A DNA stretch of 11,890 nucleotides from CAZYXO01 sp964651315 (lineage in GTDB: Bacteria > Bacillota_I > Bacilli_A > RF39 > UBA660), in assembly GCA_964651315.1 (NCBI GenBank), contig CAZYXO010000036.1, positions 1 through 11,890 of the forward strand. The letters are read 5' to 3'. Position numbers and translations under genes: made by a program. Positions 1 to 7,291 of this stretch are shown here, one piece after another (the stretch's first letter is position 1; every line of letters begins with the position of its first letter). The notes beneath the pieces are model-generated. The model made no database searches, was not told where the DNA came from, and was given only the letters and a program-made list of their open reading frames with translations.

Positions 1-61
1 AAGGATTTACATACATTAAAAATGAATACAAAATAAAACTAGGAGATAGATATAATTATAT
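1..61 (+). repeat. Direct repeat, copy 1 (partner at 922-982)
   Basis: Bases 1-61 match 922-982 without a mismatch, and similarity continues with scattered changes for another 20 bases. A second shared block is 243-276 versus 1005-1038 (34 identical bases). These are the homologous parts of the two YhcG paralogs. The 162 bases between the blocks in copy 1 are replaced by 3 bases in copy 2. Near-identity in a coding region points to a recent duplication or gene conversion. Confidence 0.9.
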
Positions 62-299
62 AGATTTATTATTGTTTAACTATATCTATAATTGCTTTGT
101 AGTAGTTGAATTAAAAATAACTGAATTAAAAGCAGAACATATCGGTCAGATAAAGAAGTATATGAATTACATTGATAAAAATATTAAAACGATATATCAA
201 GAAAAAACAATAGGAATAATCATAGTAAAAAAAGATAATGAGTTTATTATGGAATATTGTAGTGATAATAGAATATTTCGTACCACTTTTACTATGTAA
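1..299 (+). CDS. YhcG/DUF1016 family PD-(D/E)XK nuclease, C-terminal part (5' end outside the window)
   Basis: The reading frame is open from base 3 to the TAA at 297-299, so this is the 3' end of a gene that begins upstream. The TTG at 72 is only an internal codon. The visible part is the YhcG C-terminal nuclease domain: a YIDLL stretch supplies the metal-binding Asp, VVVELK supplies the E-x-K pair, and a later GQI..Y...D segment and a TIGIII strand are typical of the family. The PD-(D/E)XK core therefore looks intact. Families with this domain are common in restriction and defence islands, but their exact substrate is not settled. The next gene starts 18 nt downstream and is a close paralog: bases 1-61 are identical to 922-982. 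Family assignment is firm; function is inferred. Confidence 0.85.
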   Translation, partial: GFTYIKNEYKIKLGDRYNYIDLLLFNYIYNCFVVVELKITELKAEHIGQIKKYMNYIDKNIKTIYQEKTIGIIIVKKDNEFIMEYCSDNRIFRTTFTM

Positions 300-317
300 T
301 AACGAAAGGAATTAAGA

Positions 318-1064
318 ATGAATTATTATAATGAAATAAAAAAAGAATTAATAAATAATGAAATTTATAAGAAAGTAAAAGATTATTCAAAAAATAAAAG
401 TGATTTAAATGCTTATTATAATGTTGGTAAATTGATAGTTGAAGCCCAAGGTGGAGAAGAAAGAGCAAAGTATGGTGATGGTTTAATTAAAGAATATTCA
501 AAAAGATTAATGATAGAAATAGATAAAAAATATAGTTATAGAAATTTAATGTATATGAGAAAATACTACTTATTAATAAAAAACAAGAAAGTGAACGCAC
601 TGCGTTCAGTTTTAACATGGACACATTATAGAGTACTTTTAAAATTATCTAATTATAATGAAATAAATTATTATATAGATATTTCTATCCAACAAAACTT
701 AAGTTATAGAGAATTAGAAGATAAAATAAAAAACAAAGAATACGAAAGATTATCAGATAAAACAAAAGATAAATTAATAACTAAAGAAGAAAATAAGATA
801 GAAGATTTTATTAAAAATCCTATAATTATTAAAAATAGAAATAATTATGAAGAAATATCAGAAAAAATTTTAAAACAATTAATATTAGAAGATTTAGATA
901 ATTTTTTAACAGAGTTAGGTGAAGGATTTACATACATTAAAAATGAATACAAAATAAAACTAGGAGATAGATATAATTATATTGATTTATTACTATTTAA
1001 TAAATTTATTATGGAATATTGTAGTGATAATAGAATATATAAAACAACTTATATGTGTAATTAA
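318..1064 (+). CDS. YhcG/DUF1016 family protein with the nuclease core deleted
   Basis: The 248-residue product has a complete DUF1016 N-terminal domain, a predicted winged-helix DNA-binding region. Its hallmarks are visible at about 41-54 (GGEERAKYGDG), 98-106 (SVLTWTHYR) and 129-134 (SYRELE). The C-terminal nuclease domain begins normally at about 199-228 (GEGF, then YIDLLLFN). It then jumps after one Lys codon to FIMEYCSDNRI, the last segment of the upstream paralog. Aligned with that gene, 53 codons (159 nt) are missing, including the E-x-K catalytic pair, and the frame is kept. It should bind DNA or partners but not cut. It could be a decaying duplicate or a retained regulatory paralog. 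Start: ATG with AAAGGA about 7 nt upstream. The 18-nt gap to the upstream gene suggests co-transcription. Confidence 0.85.
   Translation: MNYYNEIKKELINNEIYKKVKDYSKNKSDLNAYYNVGKLIVEAQGGEERAKYGDGLIKEYSKRLMIEIDKKYSYRNLMYMRKYYLLIKNKKVNALRSVLTWTHYRVLLKLSNYNEINYYIDISIQQNLSYRELEDKIKNKEYERLSDKTKDKLITKEENKIEDFIKNPIIIKNRNNYEEISEKILKQLILEDLDNFLTELGEGFTYIKNEYKIKLGDRYNYIDLLLFNKFIMEYCSDNRIYKTTYMCN
922..982 (+). repeat. Direct repeat, copy 2 (partner at 1-61)
   Basis: Identical to 1-61. It is followed at 1005-1038 by the block shared with 243-276. The short interval between the two blocks marks the deletion junction (about 1002-1004) in the second YhcG gene. Confidence 0.9.
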
Positions 1065-1087
1065 TTCTTTATTTTGAGTCTTTAATT

Positions 1088-1112
1088 TGTTATAATAATC
1101 ACTCGTAGGAGA
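1088..1112 (+). promoter_or_regulatory. Extended -10 promoter and ribosome binding site of the amidoligase gene
   Basis: TG at 1088-1089, one base, then a perfect TATAAT at 1091-1096 form an extended -10 element. No good -35 lies 17 bases upstream (TTTATT), which an extended -10 tolerates. Transcription would start near 1103, giving a leader of about 15 nt that carries TAGGAGA (1106-1112) before the ATG at 1118. Confidence 0.6.
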
Positions 1113-1117
1113 TATTT

Positions 1118-2125
1118 ATGAGAAATGATCTTTTAGAAATGTATTTAAAACATCCAAAAGAATTATATAAAATATTAAAAGAACAAGGTTTTTTATATCG
1201 TTCTCTTTTAAATATTGATTCAAATATAACTTTTGGAACAGAAATAGAATATCGATATGCAGATTATAATCGAGTAAGTGAAGTTGTTAAGAAAACTTTT
1301 GGTGATGCAAAAACTTTATATTCTAATTGGCAAAATACATATGATAATACTGTTAGTCAGCATTATAAGACAATTAGTGGAGAAGTATTATTAGGTGGAG
1401 AAGTAATAAGTCCTATTTTAACTGATAACGAAAATAATTGGAAAGATTTAGAAAAGGCTTTAAACATAATTATTAATTTAAATGGAATAGTTGATGAAAA
1501 TTGTGGAGGGCATATTCATATTGGTGCTAATATTTTAGAAAATAATAAAGAATATTTAATTAACTTTTTATGTTTGTGGTCAATATTTGAACCAGTTATA
1601 TTTAGATATGCTTATGGATATAAAGATTATATGCATAAATCAATTAATTCTCATACACCTTTAAGTGATTATATTTATTATAGTTACACTGAATTAAAAA
1701 ATTCGGAATTTGAAGAAATCGCTGGTAAAATGGTAGATTTTCCAACTTTTTCTAGTCCAGTAAGTTTTGATTGGATGTATGAATATAAAAATACATCACA
1801 TATGGAAAAAAGGAAAAATACGATTGAATTTAGAATACCAAATGGGACACTTTGTAAATATTTATGGCAAAATAATATTAATTTTTTTGTAAGATTATTA
1901 AATTTATCCAAAAATGTAGACACAAACTATTTAGAACATTTACTTAGAAATAAATTTTTTGGTAATGTTTTTGAATATAATTATGTTCGATTAGAAGATG
2001 CATTAATATTATCTGATTTAGTATTTGCTAAAGAAATAGATAAATTATTATTTTTAAAACAATATTTAAAAGCATATAAAAAAGAAGAAAGAGAAAAAGA
2101 TAAAATTAAGTCTTTAATTAAATAA
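1118..2125 (+). CDS. Amidoligase family protein (Amidoligase_2, GCS-like COOH-NH2 ligase fold)
   Basis: A 335-residue protein with the signature strands of the glutamine-synthetase/GCS-like amidoligase fold: FGTEIE at 39-44 (Mg/ATP-binding acidic strand), GGEVISPIL at 93-101, CGGHIHIGA at 129-137 and TIEFRIPNGT at 235-244. Members of this fold join a carboxylate to an amine using ATP; for the Amidoligase_2 branch the substrates are mostly unknown. No signal peptide or membrane segment is seen, so it is probably cytoplasmic. The last 20 or so residues are a charged K/E-rich tail. It stands alone with its own promoter. Its 3' end overlaps the convergent spoVB by 12 bp, and a hairpin spans the overlap. 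No partner such as a glutamine amidotransferase or cyclotransferase lies beside it, so the substrate cannot be inferred from context. Confidence 0.75.
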   Translation: MRNDLLEMYLKHPKELYKILKEQGFLYRSLLNIDSNITFGTEIEYRYADYNRVSEVVKKTFGDAKTLYSNWQNTYDNTVSQHYKTISGEVLLGGEVISPILTDNENNWKDLEKALNIIINLNGIVDENCGGHIHIGANILENNKEYLINFLCLWSIFEPVIFRYAYGYKDYMHKSINSHTPLSDYIYYSYTELKNSEFEEIAGKMVDFPTFSSPVSFDWMYEYKNTSHMEKRKNTIEFRIPNGTLCKYLWQNNINFFVRLLNLSKNVDTNYLEHLLRNKFFGNVFEYNYVRLEDALILSDLVFAKEIDKLLFLKQYLKAYKKEEREKDKIKSLIK

Positions 2126-2134
2126 GACTTTTTT
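2108..2134. terminator. Hairpin terminator across the convergent gene ends
   Basis: AAGTCTT (2108-2114) and AAGACTT (2124-2130) form a perfect 7-bp stem around a 9-base loop, followed by TTTT. With the stem's terminal Ts this makes a run of six T, a standard intrinsic terminator for the plus-strand amidoligase gene. A short A-run before the other arm is too weak to call a strong minus-strand terminator. The hairpin lies inside the overlapping 3' ends of both genes and includes both stop codons. Confidence 0.65.
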
Positions 2135-3406
2135 AATTGCTAAAGAATTAAGCGAGAAAACAAATATTATATTAATTATTTCCGCTAAAATTAAACCATA
2201 TATACCAATTGAAAAAAACGAAGAAATAGTTAATGTTAATAATTTTATAATAACACCATATAAAGTTATTTTCATCGTAATACTTGGTTTACCAATTGCT
2301 TGTAATGTACTAATTAATGGTGCTTCTAAATAAAATAATACAAAAAATGGTAATAATACTTTTAAATAATCTAAACCTTCAGTAGTATTATATAAAAACA
2401 TTAAAATATTCTGACCAAATAAAGTTAAAATAATTGTACTAATAATACCAATAATACTTGTAAAAATAATTGCTTCTTTAAATCTTTTTTTAACCATTTT
2501 AATATTTTTATTATAATAAAACCTACTTATTTCTGGAATTAATGAAGTGGAAATAGCCATGATAAAAAAACTTGGCATAGCCATTAAAGCTATTGTATAA
2601 GAATTATAAATTCCATAATTTAAAATAACAAAATCTTTCGAATAACCTATATAAATTAAAATATTAGTTAATATTATTGGTTCAAAAAAATAACCAATAT
2701 TCCCAATTAATCTACTTGATACAGTAGGAAGTGATATATCAAGTATATCTTTAGATGTAGATAAATCGACTTTTAAATCACTCTTATGAATAACTTTATG
2801 TTTAGGTATAAAGAATAAAAAAGTAATAATTGAAGTAATTTCTGTAACTATATTAAACATTATTAAAGCAAATATACCTAAAACTAAATTCTTTTCTAAA
2901 AAAATTGGTAAAACAAAAATTATTAATAAGCCTTTAACTATTTCTTCAAATATATTAGAAATAGTATTAGGTAACATATTTTGTTTTCCATAAAAATAAC
3001 CTTTTAAAATAGCAGATATACTTATAAATGGTAATGTAAAAGTAATTGCTAAAAGTAAGAAATAACTATCTGGTTCATTAAGCAAATTATTAGCAATAAA
3101 TTTACTTGATAAAAGCATTATTGTAATTATAAAAACATTTATCAAAGAAACAATAAAAAAAGCATTAGATATGATTTTTAAACTTTTCTTTTTATTTTCT
3201 GCAACTAATTTAGATATGGAAGTAGGTAAAGCAAGTGTGATAATTGTAATTAAAAGTGAATAAGTAGGAATAACTATAGCATATAAACTGATACCTTCGC
3301 TTCCTACTAATCTTGTATATATTATTTTAATAATTAAACCTAATACTTTAGTAATTAAACCACCAATAGTAAGTATTAGTGTACTTTTAATAAATTTATT
3401 TTTCAT
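2114..3406 (-). CDS. spoVB: SpoVB-like MOP-superfamily lipid flippase (polysaccharide biosynthesis protein)
   Basis: A 430-residue, highly hydrophobic protein with about twelve predicted membrane spans and no signal peptide. The N-terminus (KSTLILTIGGLITKVLGL, then RLVGSEGISLY) closely follows the SpoVB/MurJ-type pattern of a first helix, a short basic loop and an R-x-x-G-x-E-G motif. SpoVB-type proteins of the MOP/MATE superfamily export lipid-linked sugar precursors such as lipid II, with SpoVB acting in spore cortex formation. Similar proteins occur in non-sporulating Bacilli, so a cell-wall role is equally likely. It is shorter than Bacillus SpoVB (about 520 residues). The next gene upstream, in divergent orientation, is comN, which also neighbours spoVB in Bacillus; this supports the call. 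No Shine-Dalgarno is visible before the ATG, yet the family alignment fixes that start. Confidence 0.8.
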   Translation of the reverse strand: MKNKFIKSTLILTIGGLITKVLGLIIKIIYTRLVGSEGISLYAIVIPTYSLLITIITLALPTSISKLVAENKKKSLKIISNAFFIVSLINVFIITIMLLSSKFIANNLLNEPDSYFLLLAITFTLPFISISAILKGYFYGKQNMLPNTISNIFEEIVKGLLIIFVLPIFLEKNLVLGIFALIMFNIVTEITSIITFLFFIPKHKVIHKSDLKVDLSTSKDILDISLPTVSSRLIGNIGYFFEPIILTNILIYIGYSKDFVILNYGIYNSYTIALMAMPSFFIMAISTSLIPEISRFYYNKNIKMVKKRFKEAIIFTSIIGIISTIILTLFGQNILMFLYNTTEGLDYLKVLLPFFVLFYLEAPLISTLQAIGKPSITMKITLYGVIIKLLTLTISSFFSIGIYGLILAEIINIIFVFSLNSLAIKKVLFN

Positions 3407-3487
3407 ATTAAAATATATGTTTAAAAGAAATATAAATTAGTAATAACGAAAAATACTTTTATATTAATAGATTTTATTTAATTTATT

Positions 3488-3514
3488 TGATAAAATAGAT
3501 ATTGAAAAAAGGTG
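3488..3514 (+). promoter_or_regulatory. Promoter and ribosome binding site of the comN-relA-dtd-holA operon
   Basis: TG (3488-3489), one base and TAAAAT (3491-3496) form an extended -10. The weak -35 17 bases upstream reads TAGATT. Transcription would start near 3503. AAAGGTG at 3508-3514 is the ribosome binding site, 5 nt before the ATG at 3520. This decides against the in-frame TTG at 3502, which would put the ribosome binding site inside the gene. Confidence 0.55.
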
Positions 3515-3519
3515 TAATT

Positions 3520-3759
3520 ATGAATGGAACAAATAATATAAATGAATTGTATACTTTATTATTACCAGCATTAAGAAGTAAAGTTAATGATTTGAAATAT
3601 CAATATATAGATTATATAGAAGAATTAGATATTTGGAATTATTTAAAAAAAGAAGTATGGTCTAATGAATTACATTTATATTTATGTGATTTAGTAAATG
3701 ATATTTTAAATATTGATAAAGAAATATTGAAAAATTATTATAATAAGGGTGGTTTATAA
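3520..3759 (+). CDS. comN: ComN-like post-transcriptional regulator
   Basis: A 79-residue protein resembling the Bacilli 'post-transcriptional regulator' family (ComN, YrzD). The family pattern L-x-PAL-x-SKV near the N-terminus is present (LLPALRSKVNDL), followed by the central IW-x-YL (DIWNYLKKEVW) and then an L-x-x-LVNDIL-x-I stretch. In B. subtilis ComN affects comE mRNA and localises with DivIVA; whether that role holds here is unknown, as no com genes are in view. Position supports the call: in Bacillus it sits between spoVB and secDF-recJ-apt-relA. Here spoVB is divergent on one side, and relA follows directly, its ATG overlapping the comN stop as TAATG. The start is the ATG at 3520 because AAAGGTG precedes it. 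Confidence 0.7.
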   Translation: MNGTNNINELYTLLLPALRSKVNDLKYQYIDYIEELDIWNYLKKEVWSNELHLYLCDLVNDILNIDKEILKNYYNKGGL

Positions 3760-5888
3760 TGAATACAGAAATAACTTTAGATAGTATAATTAAAAAAAGT
3801 AAATTGAAATGTGATGAAATAGAAGTTATTAAAAAAGCATATAATTATGCTGTTAAAAAACATAGGGGAATGAAAAGATTAACTGGAGATGATTACATAA
3901 GTCATCCTTTAAATGTTGCATATATTGTATCTAACTTAAATGTTGATTATATAACTATTGCTTCTTCATTAATTCATGAAGTAGTTAATAATAGTATAGA
4001 AGAAACTGAAATAAGTGAAATAGAAGAATTATTTGGTAGTGAAATAAGTAATATAGTTGATGCTATTAGTAAAATAAATAAATTAGAGTTAGTTGATGAT
4101 AAAGAAAATAGTGCGATATATTTACGTAAAGTTTTAGTAGGTCTTGCAACTGATGTTAGAGTTTTATATATAAAACTTGCAGATAGATTACATAATTTAA
4201 GAACTTTGTATCCATTACCGAAAGAAAAACAACGTCAGAAAATAAATGAAACAATTAATGTTTTAATACCAATTGCTCATCGTTTAGGAATCAATTCAAT
4301 TAAAAATGAATTAGAAGATTTATCACTTAAGTATTCAAAACCAGATGTTTATAATGATATATTAGAAAAATTAAATGCAACAAAAGATGAATTATCGAGT
4401 GTTTTACAAGAAATGCAAGAAAGTATTTCCGAGATTTTATATGATCATAATATTAAATTTGAAATAAAAAGTCGGGTTAAAAGTGTTTATAGTATTTATA
4501 ATAAACTGGCAACTGGGCGTCCTTGGAGTGATATTTACGATATCTTAGCATTAAGAGTTTTTGTTAATCAAGAAAGTGATTGCTATTTAGTAGTTGGTTT
4601 AATTCATTCCAAATTTAGACCGATTCCCAAAAGATTTAAAGATTATATTGCTAATCCAAAAGAAAATATGTATCAATCCCTTCATACTAGTGTTTTTGGT
4701 ATTGATGGACATTTATTTGAAATACAAGTGCGTACTTATGAAATGGATGAAATAGCCGAAAAAGGTATTGCAAGTCACTGGTCATATAAAGAAAAAGGTA
4801 CGAAGAAAATTCAAAATATAATGGAACAAAAATTAGAAATGTTTCGAAGTATTATTGAAGATAATAAATCAGAAGATAATGATGTAATATTTGCTCAAAA
4901 CATCAATAAAGAATTATTATCGGAAATGATTTATGTCTTTACACCAAAAGGAGATGTAGTAGAACTTCCAAGTGGTTCAACACCTATAGATTTTGCTTAT
5001 CGAATTCATTCCACAGTAGGAGATACATTAGTAGGAGCACTTGTTAATGATAAAATAGTTCCTTTAACAGAAGTGCTCGAAAATAATGATATAGTTAAAA
5101 TAAATACTAATCAAAGTAGTACACCAAAAAAAGAATGGTTAAATATTGTTAAAACAAATCAAGCCAAAAATAAAATAAAAGCATTTTTTAGTAAAAAAGA
5201 AAAAGAAATATATATTGAAAAAGGTAAAAATATTTTAGAAAAAGAAATCAGAAAACAAAAATTAGTAATAAGTGAAGTTCTAAATGCTGAAAATGAAACA
5301 AAAATATTAAAAGATTTAAAATTAAAAAATATTGAAGATTTGTATTTCAATATTGGTAATTTACGTTATACACCTAATTATATTATTAATTTAACTAAAG
5401 ATAAAAAAGAAAATGTAACGGATGCATTATTAGAAAAAATAAGTAAACATAGTGAAATAAAAGATATAAATAATGATATCTTAGTAGATGGTAAAAGTGA
5501 TATCTTAGTTAATACTGCTAAATGTTGTAATCCGATTAAAGGAGATGATATTATTGGTTTTATTACTAAAGGAGAAGGAATTTGTGTTCATAAAAAGAAT
5601 TGTATTAATGTTAATCAAACTAGTGAAAGATTAATAAATGTCGAATGGAATAATTTAATTACTTCTACATATCACAAAAATATTACAATTAATACTTTAG
5701 AAGATAGAAACTATTTAGTAGATATTATAAACTTTGCAACTACTAAAAATATAACAGTTAATGGTATTACTGCTCTTAATAAAACAATTTATAAATTAAA
5801 AGTAGAAGTTCATAATATTGAAGAATTAAATAATTTTATATATGGTTTAGATAGTATAAAATTTGTCTTGAAAGTAGAAGTAGAATAA
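3759..5888 (+). CDS. relA: Long RSH-family (p)ppGpp synthetase with a degenerate hydrolase domain
   Basis: A 709-residue protein with the full Rel/RelA layout: HD domain (about 25-150), synthetase (about 200-345), TGS (390-452), a zinc-finger-like region with C589, C590, H611 and C615, and ACT (about 639-709). It makes the alarmone (p)ppGpp from ATP and GTP/GDP when starved ribosomes are sensed. The synthetase looks active: it has the Rel-type RFKD loop at 292-295, then YQSLH and FEIQVRT. The hydrolase site does not. R40, H49, H73, D142 and N146 remain, but the usual HDVVED reads HEVVNN, so the metal-binding Asp is E74 and the catalytic Glu-Asp pair is N77-N78. The protein is probably synthesis-only. 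AAGGGTGG precedes the ATG, which overlaps the comN stop. dtd follows with the same TAATG overlap, as relA-dtd in Bacillus. Confidence 0.93.
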   Translation: MNTEITLDSIIKKSKLKCDEIEVIKKAYNYAVKKHRGMKRLTGDDYISHPLNVAYIVSNLNVDYITIASSLIHEVVNNSIEETEISEIEELFGSEISNIVDAISKINKLELVDDKENSAIYLRKVLVGLATDVRVLYIKLADRLHNLRTLYPLPKEKQRQKINETINVLIPIAHRLGINSIKNELEDLSLKYSKPDVYNDILEKLNATKDELSSVLQEMQESISEILYDHNIKFEIKSRVKSVYSIYNKLATGRPWSDIYDILALRVFVNQESDCYLVVGLIHSKFRPIPKRFKDYIANPKENMYQSLHTSVFGIDGHLFEIQVRTYEMDEIAEKGIASHWSYKEKGTKKIQNIMEQKLEMFRSIIEDNKSEDNDVIFAQNINKELLSEMIYVFTPKGDVVELPSGSTPIDFAYRIHSTVGDTLVGALVNDKIVPLTEVLENNDIVKINTNQSSTPKKEWLNIVKTNQAKNKIKAFFSKKEKEIYIEKGKNILEKEIRKQKLVISEVLNAENETKILKDLKLKNIEDLYFNIGNLRYTPNYIINLTKDKKENVTDALLEKISKHSEIKDINNDILVDGKSDILVNTAKCCNPIKGDDIIGFITKGEGICVHKKNCINVNQTSERLINVEWNNLITSTYHKNITINTLEDRNYLVDIINFATTKNITVNGITALNKTIYKLKVEVHNIEELNNFIYGLDSIKFVLKVEVE

Positions 5889-6331
5889 TGAAAGTAGTAA
5901 TATCAAGAAGTAAAAAAAGTAATGTTGTTATTGATAATAAAATATATAATGAAATAGATTATGGCTTAGTAGTCTTAAGTTGTTTTACGCATAATGATAC
6001 AGAAAGTGATATTGATTATATCGTTAAAAAGATAGTTAATTTAAGAATATTTGATGATGAATCTAAAGTAATGAATAAAAGTATAATAGATATTAATGGT
6101 AGTATCTTATCAATTAGTCAATTTACTTTGTATGCAATAACTAAAAATGGCAATCGACCTAGTTATATTGATGCATTAAATGGAAAAGAAGCAATAAAAT
6201 TATATGAACTATTTAATGAAAAACTAAATAATTATGTTAAAACATATCCGGGAGTTTTTGGTTCTGATATGGAACTTAATATTACAAATGATGGACCAGT
6301 TACAATAATAATAGATTCGAAAGATAGGTGA
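5888..6331 (+). CDS. dtd: D-aminoacyl-tRNA deacylase
   Basis: A 147-residue protein, the usual length for DTD. It frees tRNA from wrongly attached D-amino acids (and glycine), acting as a cytoplasmic dimer. The two family motifs are intact: SQFTL at 77-81, and NDGPVT at 134-139, which holds the Gly-cisPro pair (G136-P137) that gives chiral selectivity across the dimer. NLRIFDDE at 51-58 and the NGNRPS loop also match the family. Its ATG overlaps the relA stop (TAATG) and no clear Shine-Dalgarno is seen, so translation is probably coupled to relA. It ends in TGA, one of the signs that TGA is a stop codon here. holA begins 4 nt later. Confidence 0.95.
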   Translation: MKVVISRSKKSNVVIDNKIYNEIDYGLVVLSCFTHNDTESDIDYIVKKIVNLRIFDDESKVMNKSIIDINGSILSISQFTLYAITKNGNRPSYIDALNGKEAIKLYELFNEKLNNYVKTYPGVFGSDMELNITNDGPVTIIIDSKDR

Positions 6332-6335
6332 AATC

Positions 6336-7271
6336 ATGAATAATATATATTTAATAATAGGTAGTAGTAAAAAAATAATTAATAATAATATTAAAGAAAT
6401 TATGAAAGATAATAAAGCAATAACTTATGATTTTGAAAATACAGATATTAAAGATATTATCAGTGAAGCGAGTTATTATAGTATGTTTAATGATTTAAAA
6501 TATATTGTTGTTAAAAATAGTCATTTATTTAAAATGAGTGAAGATGAAACTAATTTATTAATTAAATATTTAGAACATCCTAATCCATCTTCGATATTAA
6601 TATTTACCAGTAATGATAAACTGGATAATCGTAAGAAAATTACTAAAATATTAAAAGATAAATATAAAATTATTGAATTAAAAGAAATGTATAAAAAAGA
6701 TTTAATTCAAATTGTTAATGAATATGTAAAAGATAATAAATATACTATTGATTATAAAAGTGTTAATTATATAATTGATTCATGTTTAAATAATTATGAT
6801 TTAATAATAAATGAACTAGATAAAATATTTCTATATTATAATAAACCAACTGATATTTTATATGATGATGTAGTAGGGTTAGTCGCACCAATATTAAATG
6901 ATAATAGTTTTAAATTTATTGAAGCAGTTATTAATAAAGATTTAAAATTAAGTTTTAAAATATATGATGAATTAGTGATTAATAAAGTTGAACCTATTAG
7001 TTTAATTATATTACTGGCAAGAGAATATCGACTTATTTATCGTGCTAAGTGTTTTTATGAAATGAATCCAAGTATTTATTATGTGGCGAGTGAAATGAAA
7101 ATGGTTGATTGGCAAGTAGAGAAACATCTTGAGAATAGTAGTAGATATTCAAAAAAAGAATTAAAAGATAATTTAAGAAAATTAGCAAAATTAGATTTAG
7201 AAATTAAAAGCGGTAAAATAGATCGTTTTCTAGGATTAGAACAATTTATATTAGAATATTTAAGCAATTAA
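6336..7271 (+). CDS. holA: DNA polymerase III subunit delta
   Basis: A 311-residue protein of usual HolA length. The delta subunit is the clamp-loader part that opens the beta sliding clamp during replication. The N-terminus (NIYLIIGSSKKII) is the first strand of the AAA+-like fold, which in delta has no working Walker A; none is seen. The middle holds the lid-like helical region (SYYSMFNDLKYIVVKNS, then LIKYLEHP). The C-terminal collar ends in the family pattern LAKLDLEIKSGKIDRF followed by LEQFILEYL. TAGGTGA sits 5 nt before the ATG. It is the last gene of the comN-relA-dtd-holA operon, followed by hairpins. In Bacillus holA is elsewhere, usually next to rpsT, so its place here is a lineage-specific join. 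Confidence 0.9.
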   Translation: MNNIYLIIGSSKKIINNNIKEIMKDNKAITYDFENTDIKDIISEASYYSMFNDLKYIVVKNSHLFKMSEDETNLLIKYLEHPNPSSILIFTSNDKLDNRKKITKILKDKYKIIELKEMYKKDLIQIVNEYVKDNKYTIDYKSVNYIIDSCLNNYDLIINELDKIFLYYNKPTDILYDDVVGLVAPILNDNSFKFIEAVINKDLKLSFKIYDELVINKVEPISLIILLAREYRLIYRAKCFYEMNPSIYYVASEMKMVDWQVEKHLENSSRYSKKELKDNLRKLAKLDLEIKSGKIDRFLGLEQFILEYLSN

Positions 7272-7291
7272 ATAATTCTTTTTTTAAAGTT

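Noticed and set aside
72..299. A separate 75-residue gene starting at TTG 72
   Set aside because: The frame is open to the left edge and encodes the preceding part of the YhcG nuclease domain, so this is an internal codon of a longer gene.
318..1064. Toxin-antitoxin pair made of the two YhcG genes
   Set aside because: Both are the same nuclease family; one is only truncated. No known antitoxin domain is seen, so the idea is kept only as a regulatory possibility.
1684..1923. Minus-strand frame inside the amidoligase gene
   Set aside because: It lies opposite a conserved protein, has no ribosome binding site, and its composition is that of a reverse-strand shadow.
5159..5350. Minus-strand Phe/Leu/Ser-rich frame inside relA
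   Set aside because: It is the antisense of a Lys/Glu-rich stretch of relA, with no start signals.
5474..5515. Short duplication in relA (DILV repeated, with GATATCTTAGT twice)
   Set aside because: The stretch leads into the conserved AKCCNP region, where related proteins also have a similar length; it looks like ordinary sequence.
7079..7267. Minus-strand frame inside holA
   Set aside because: It is a shadow of the conserved HolA C-terminus.
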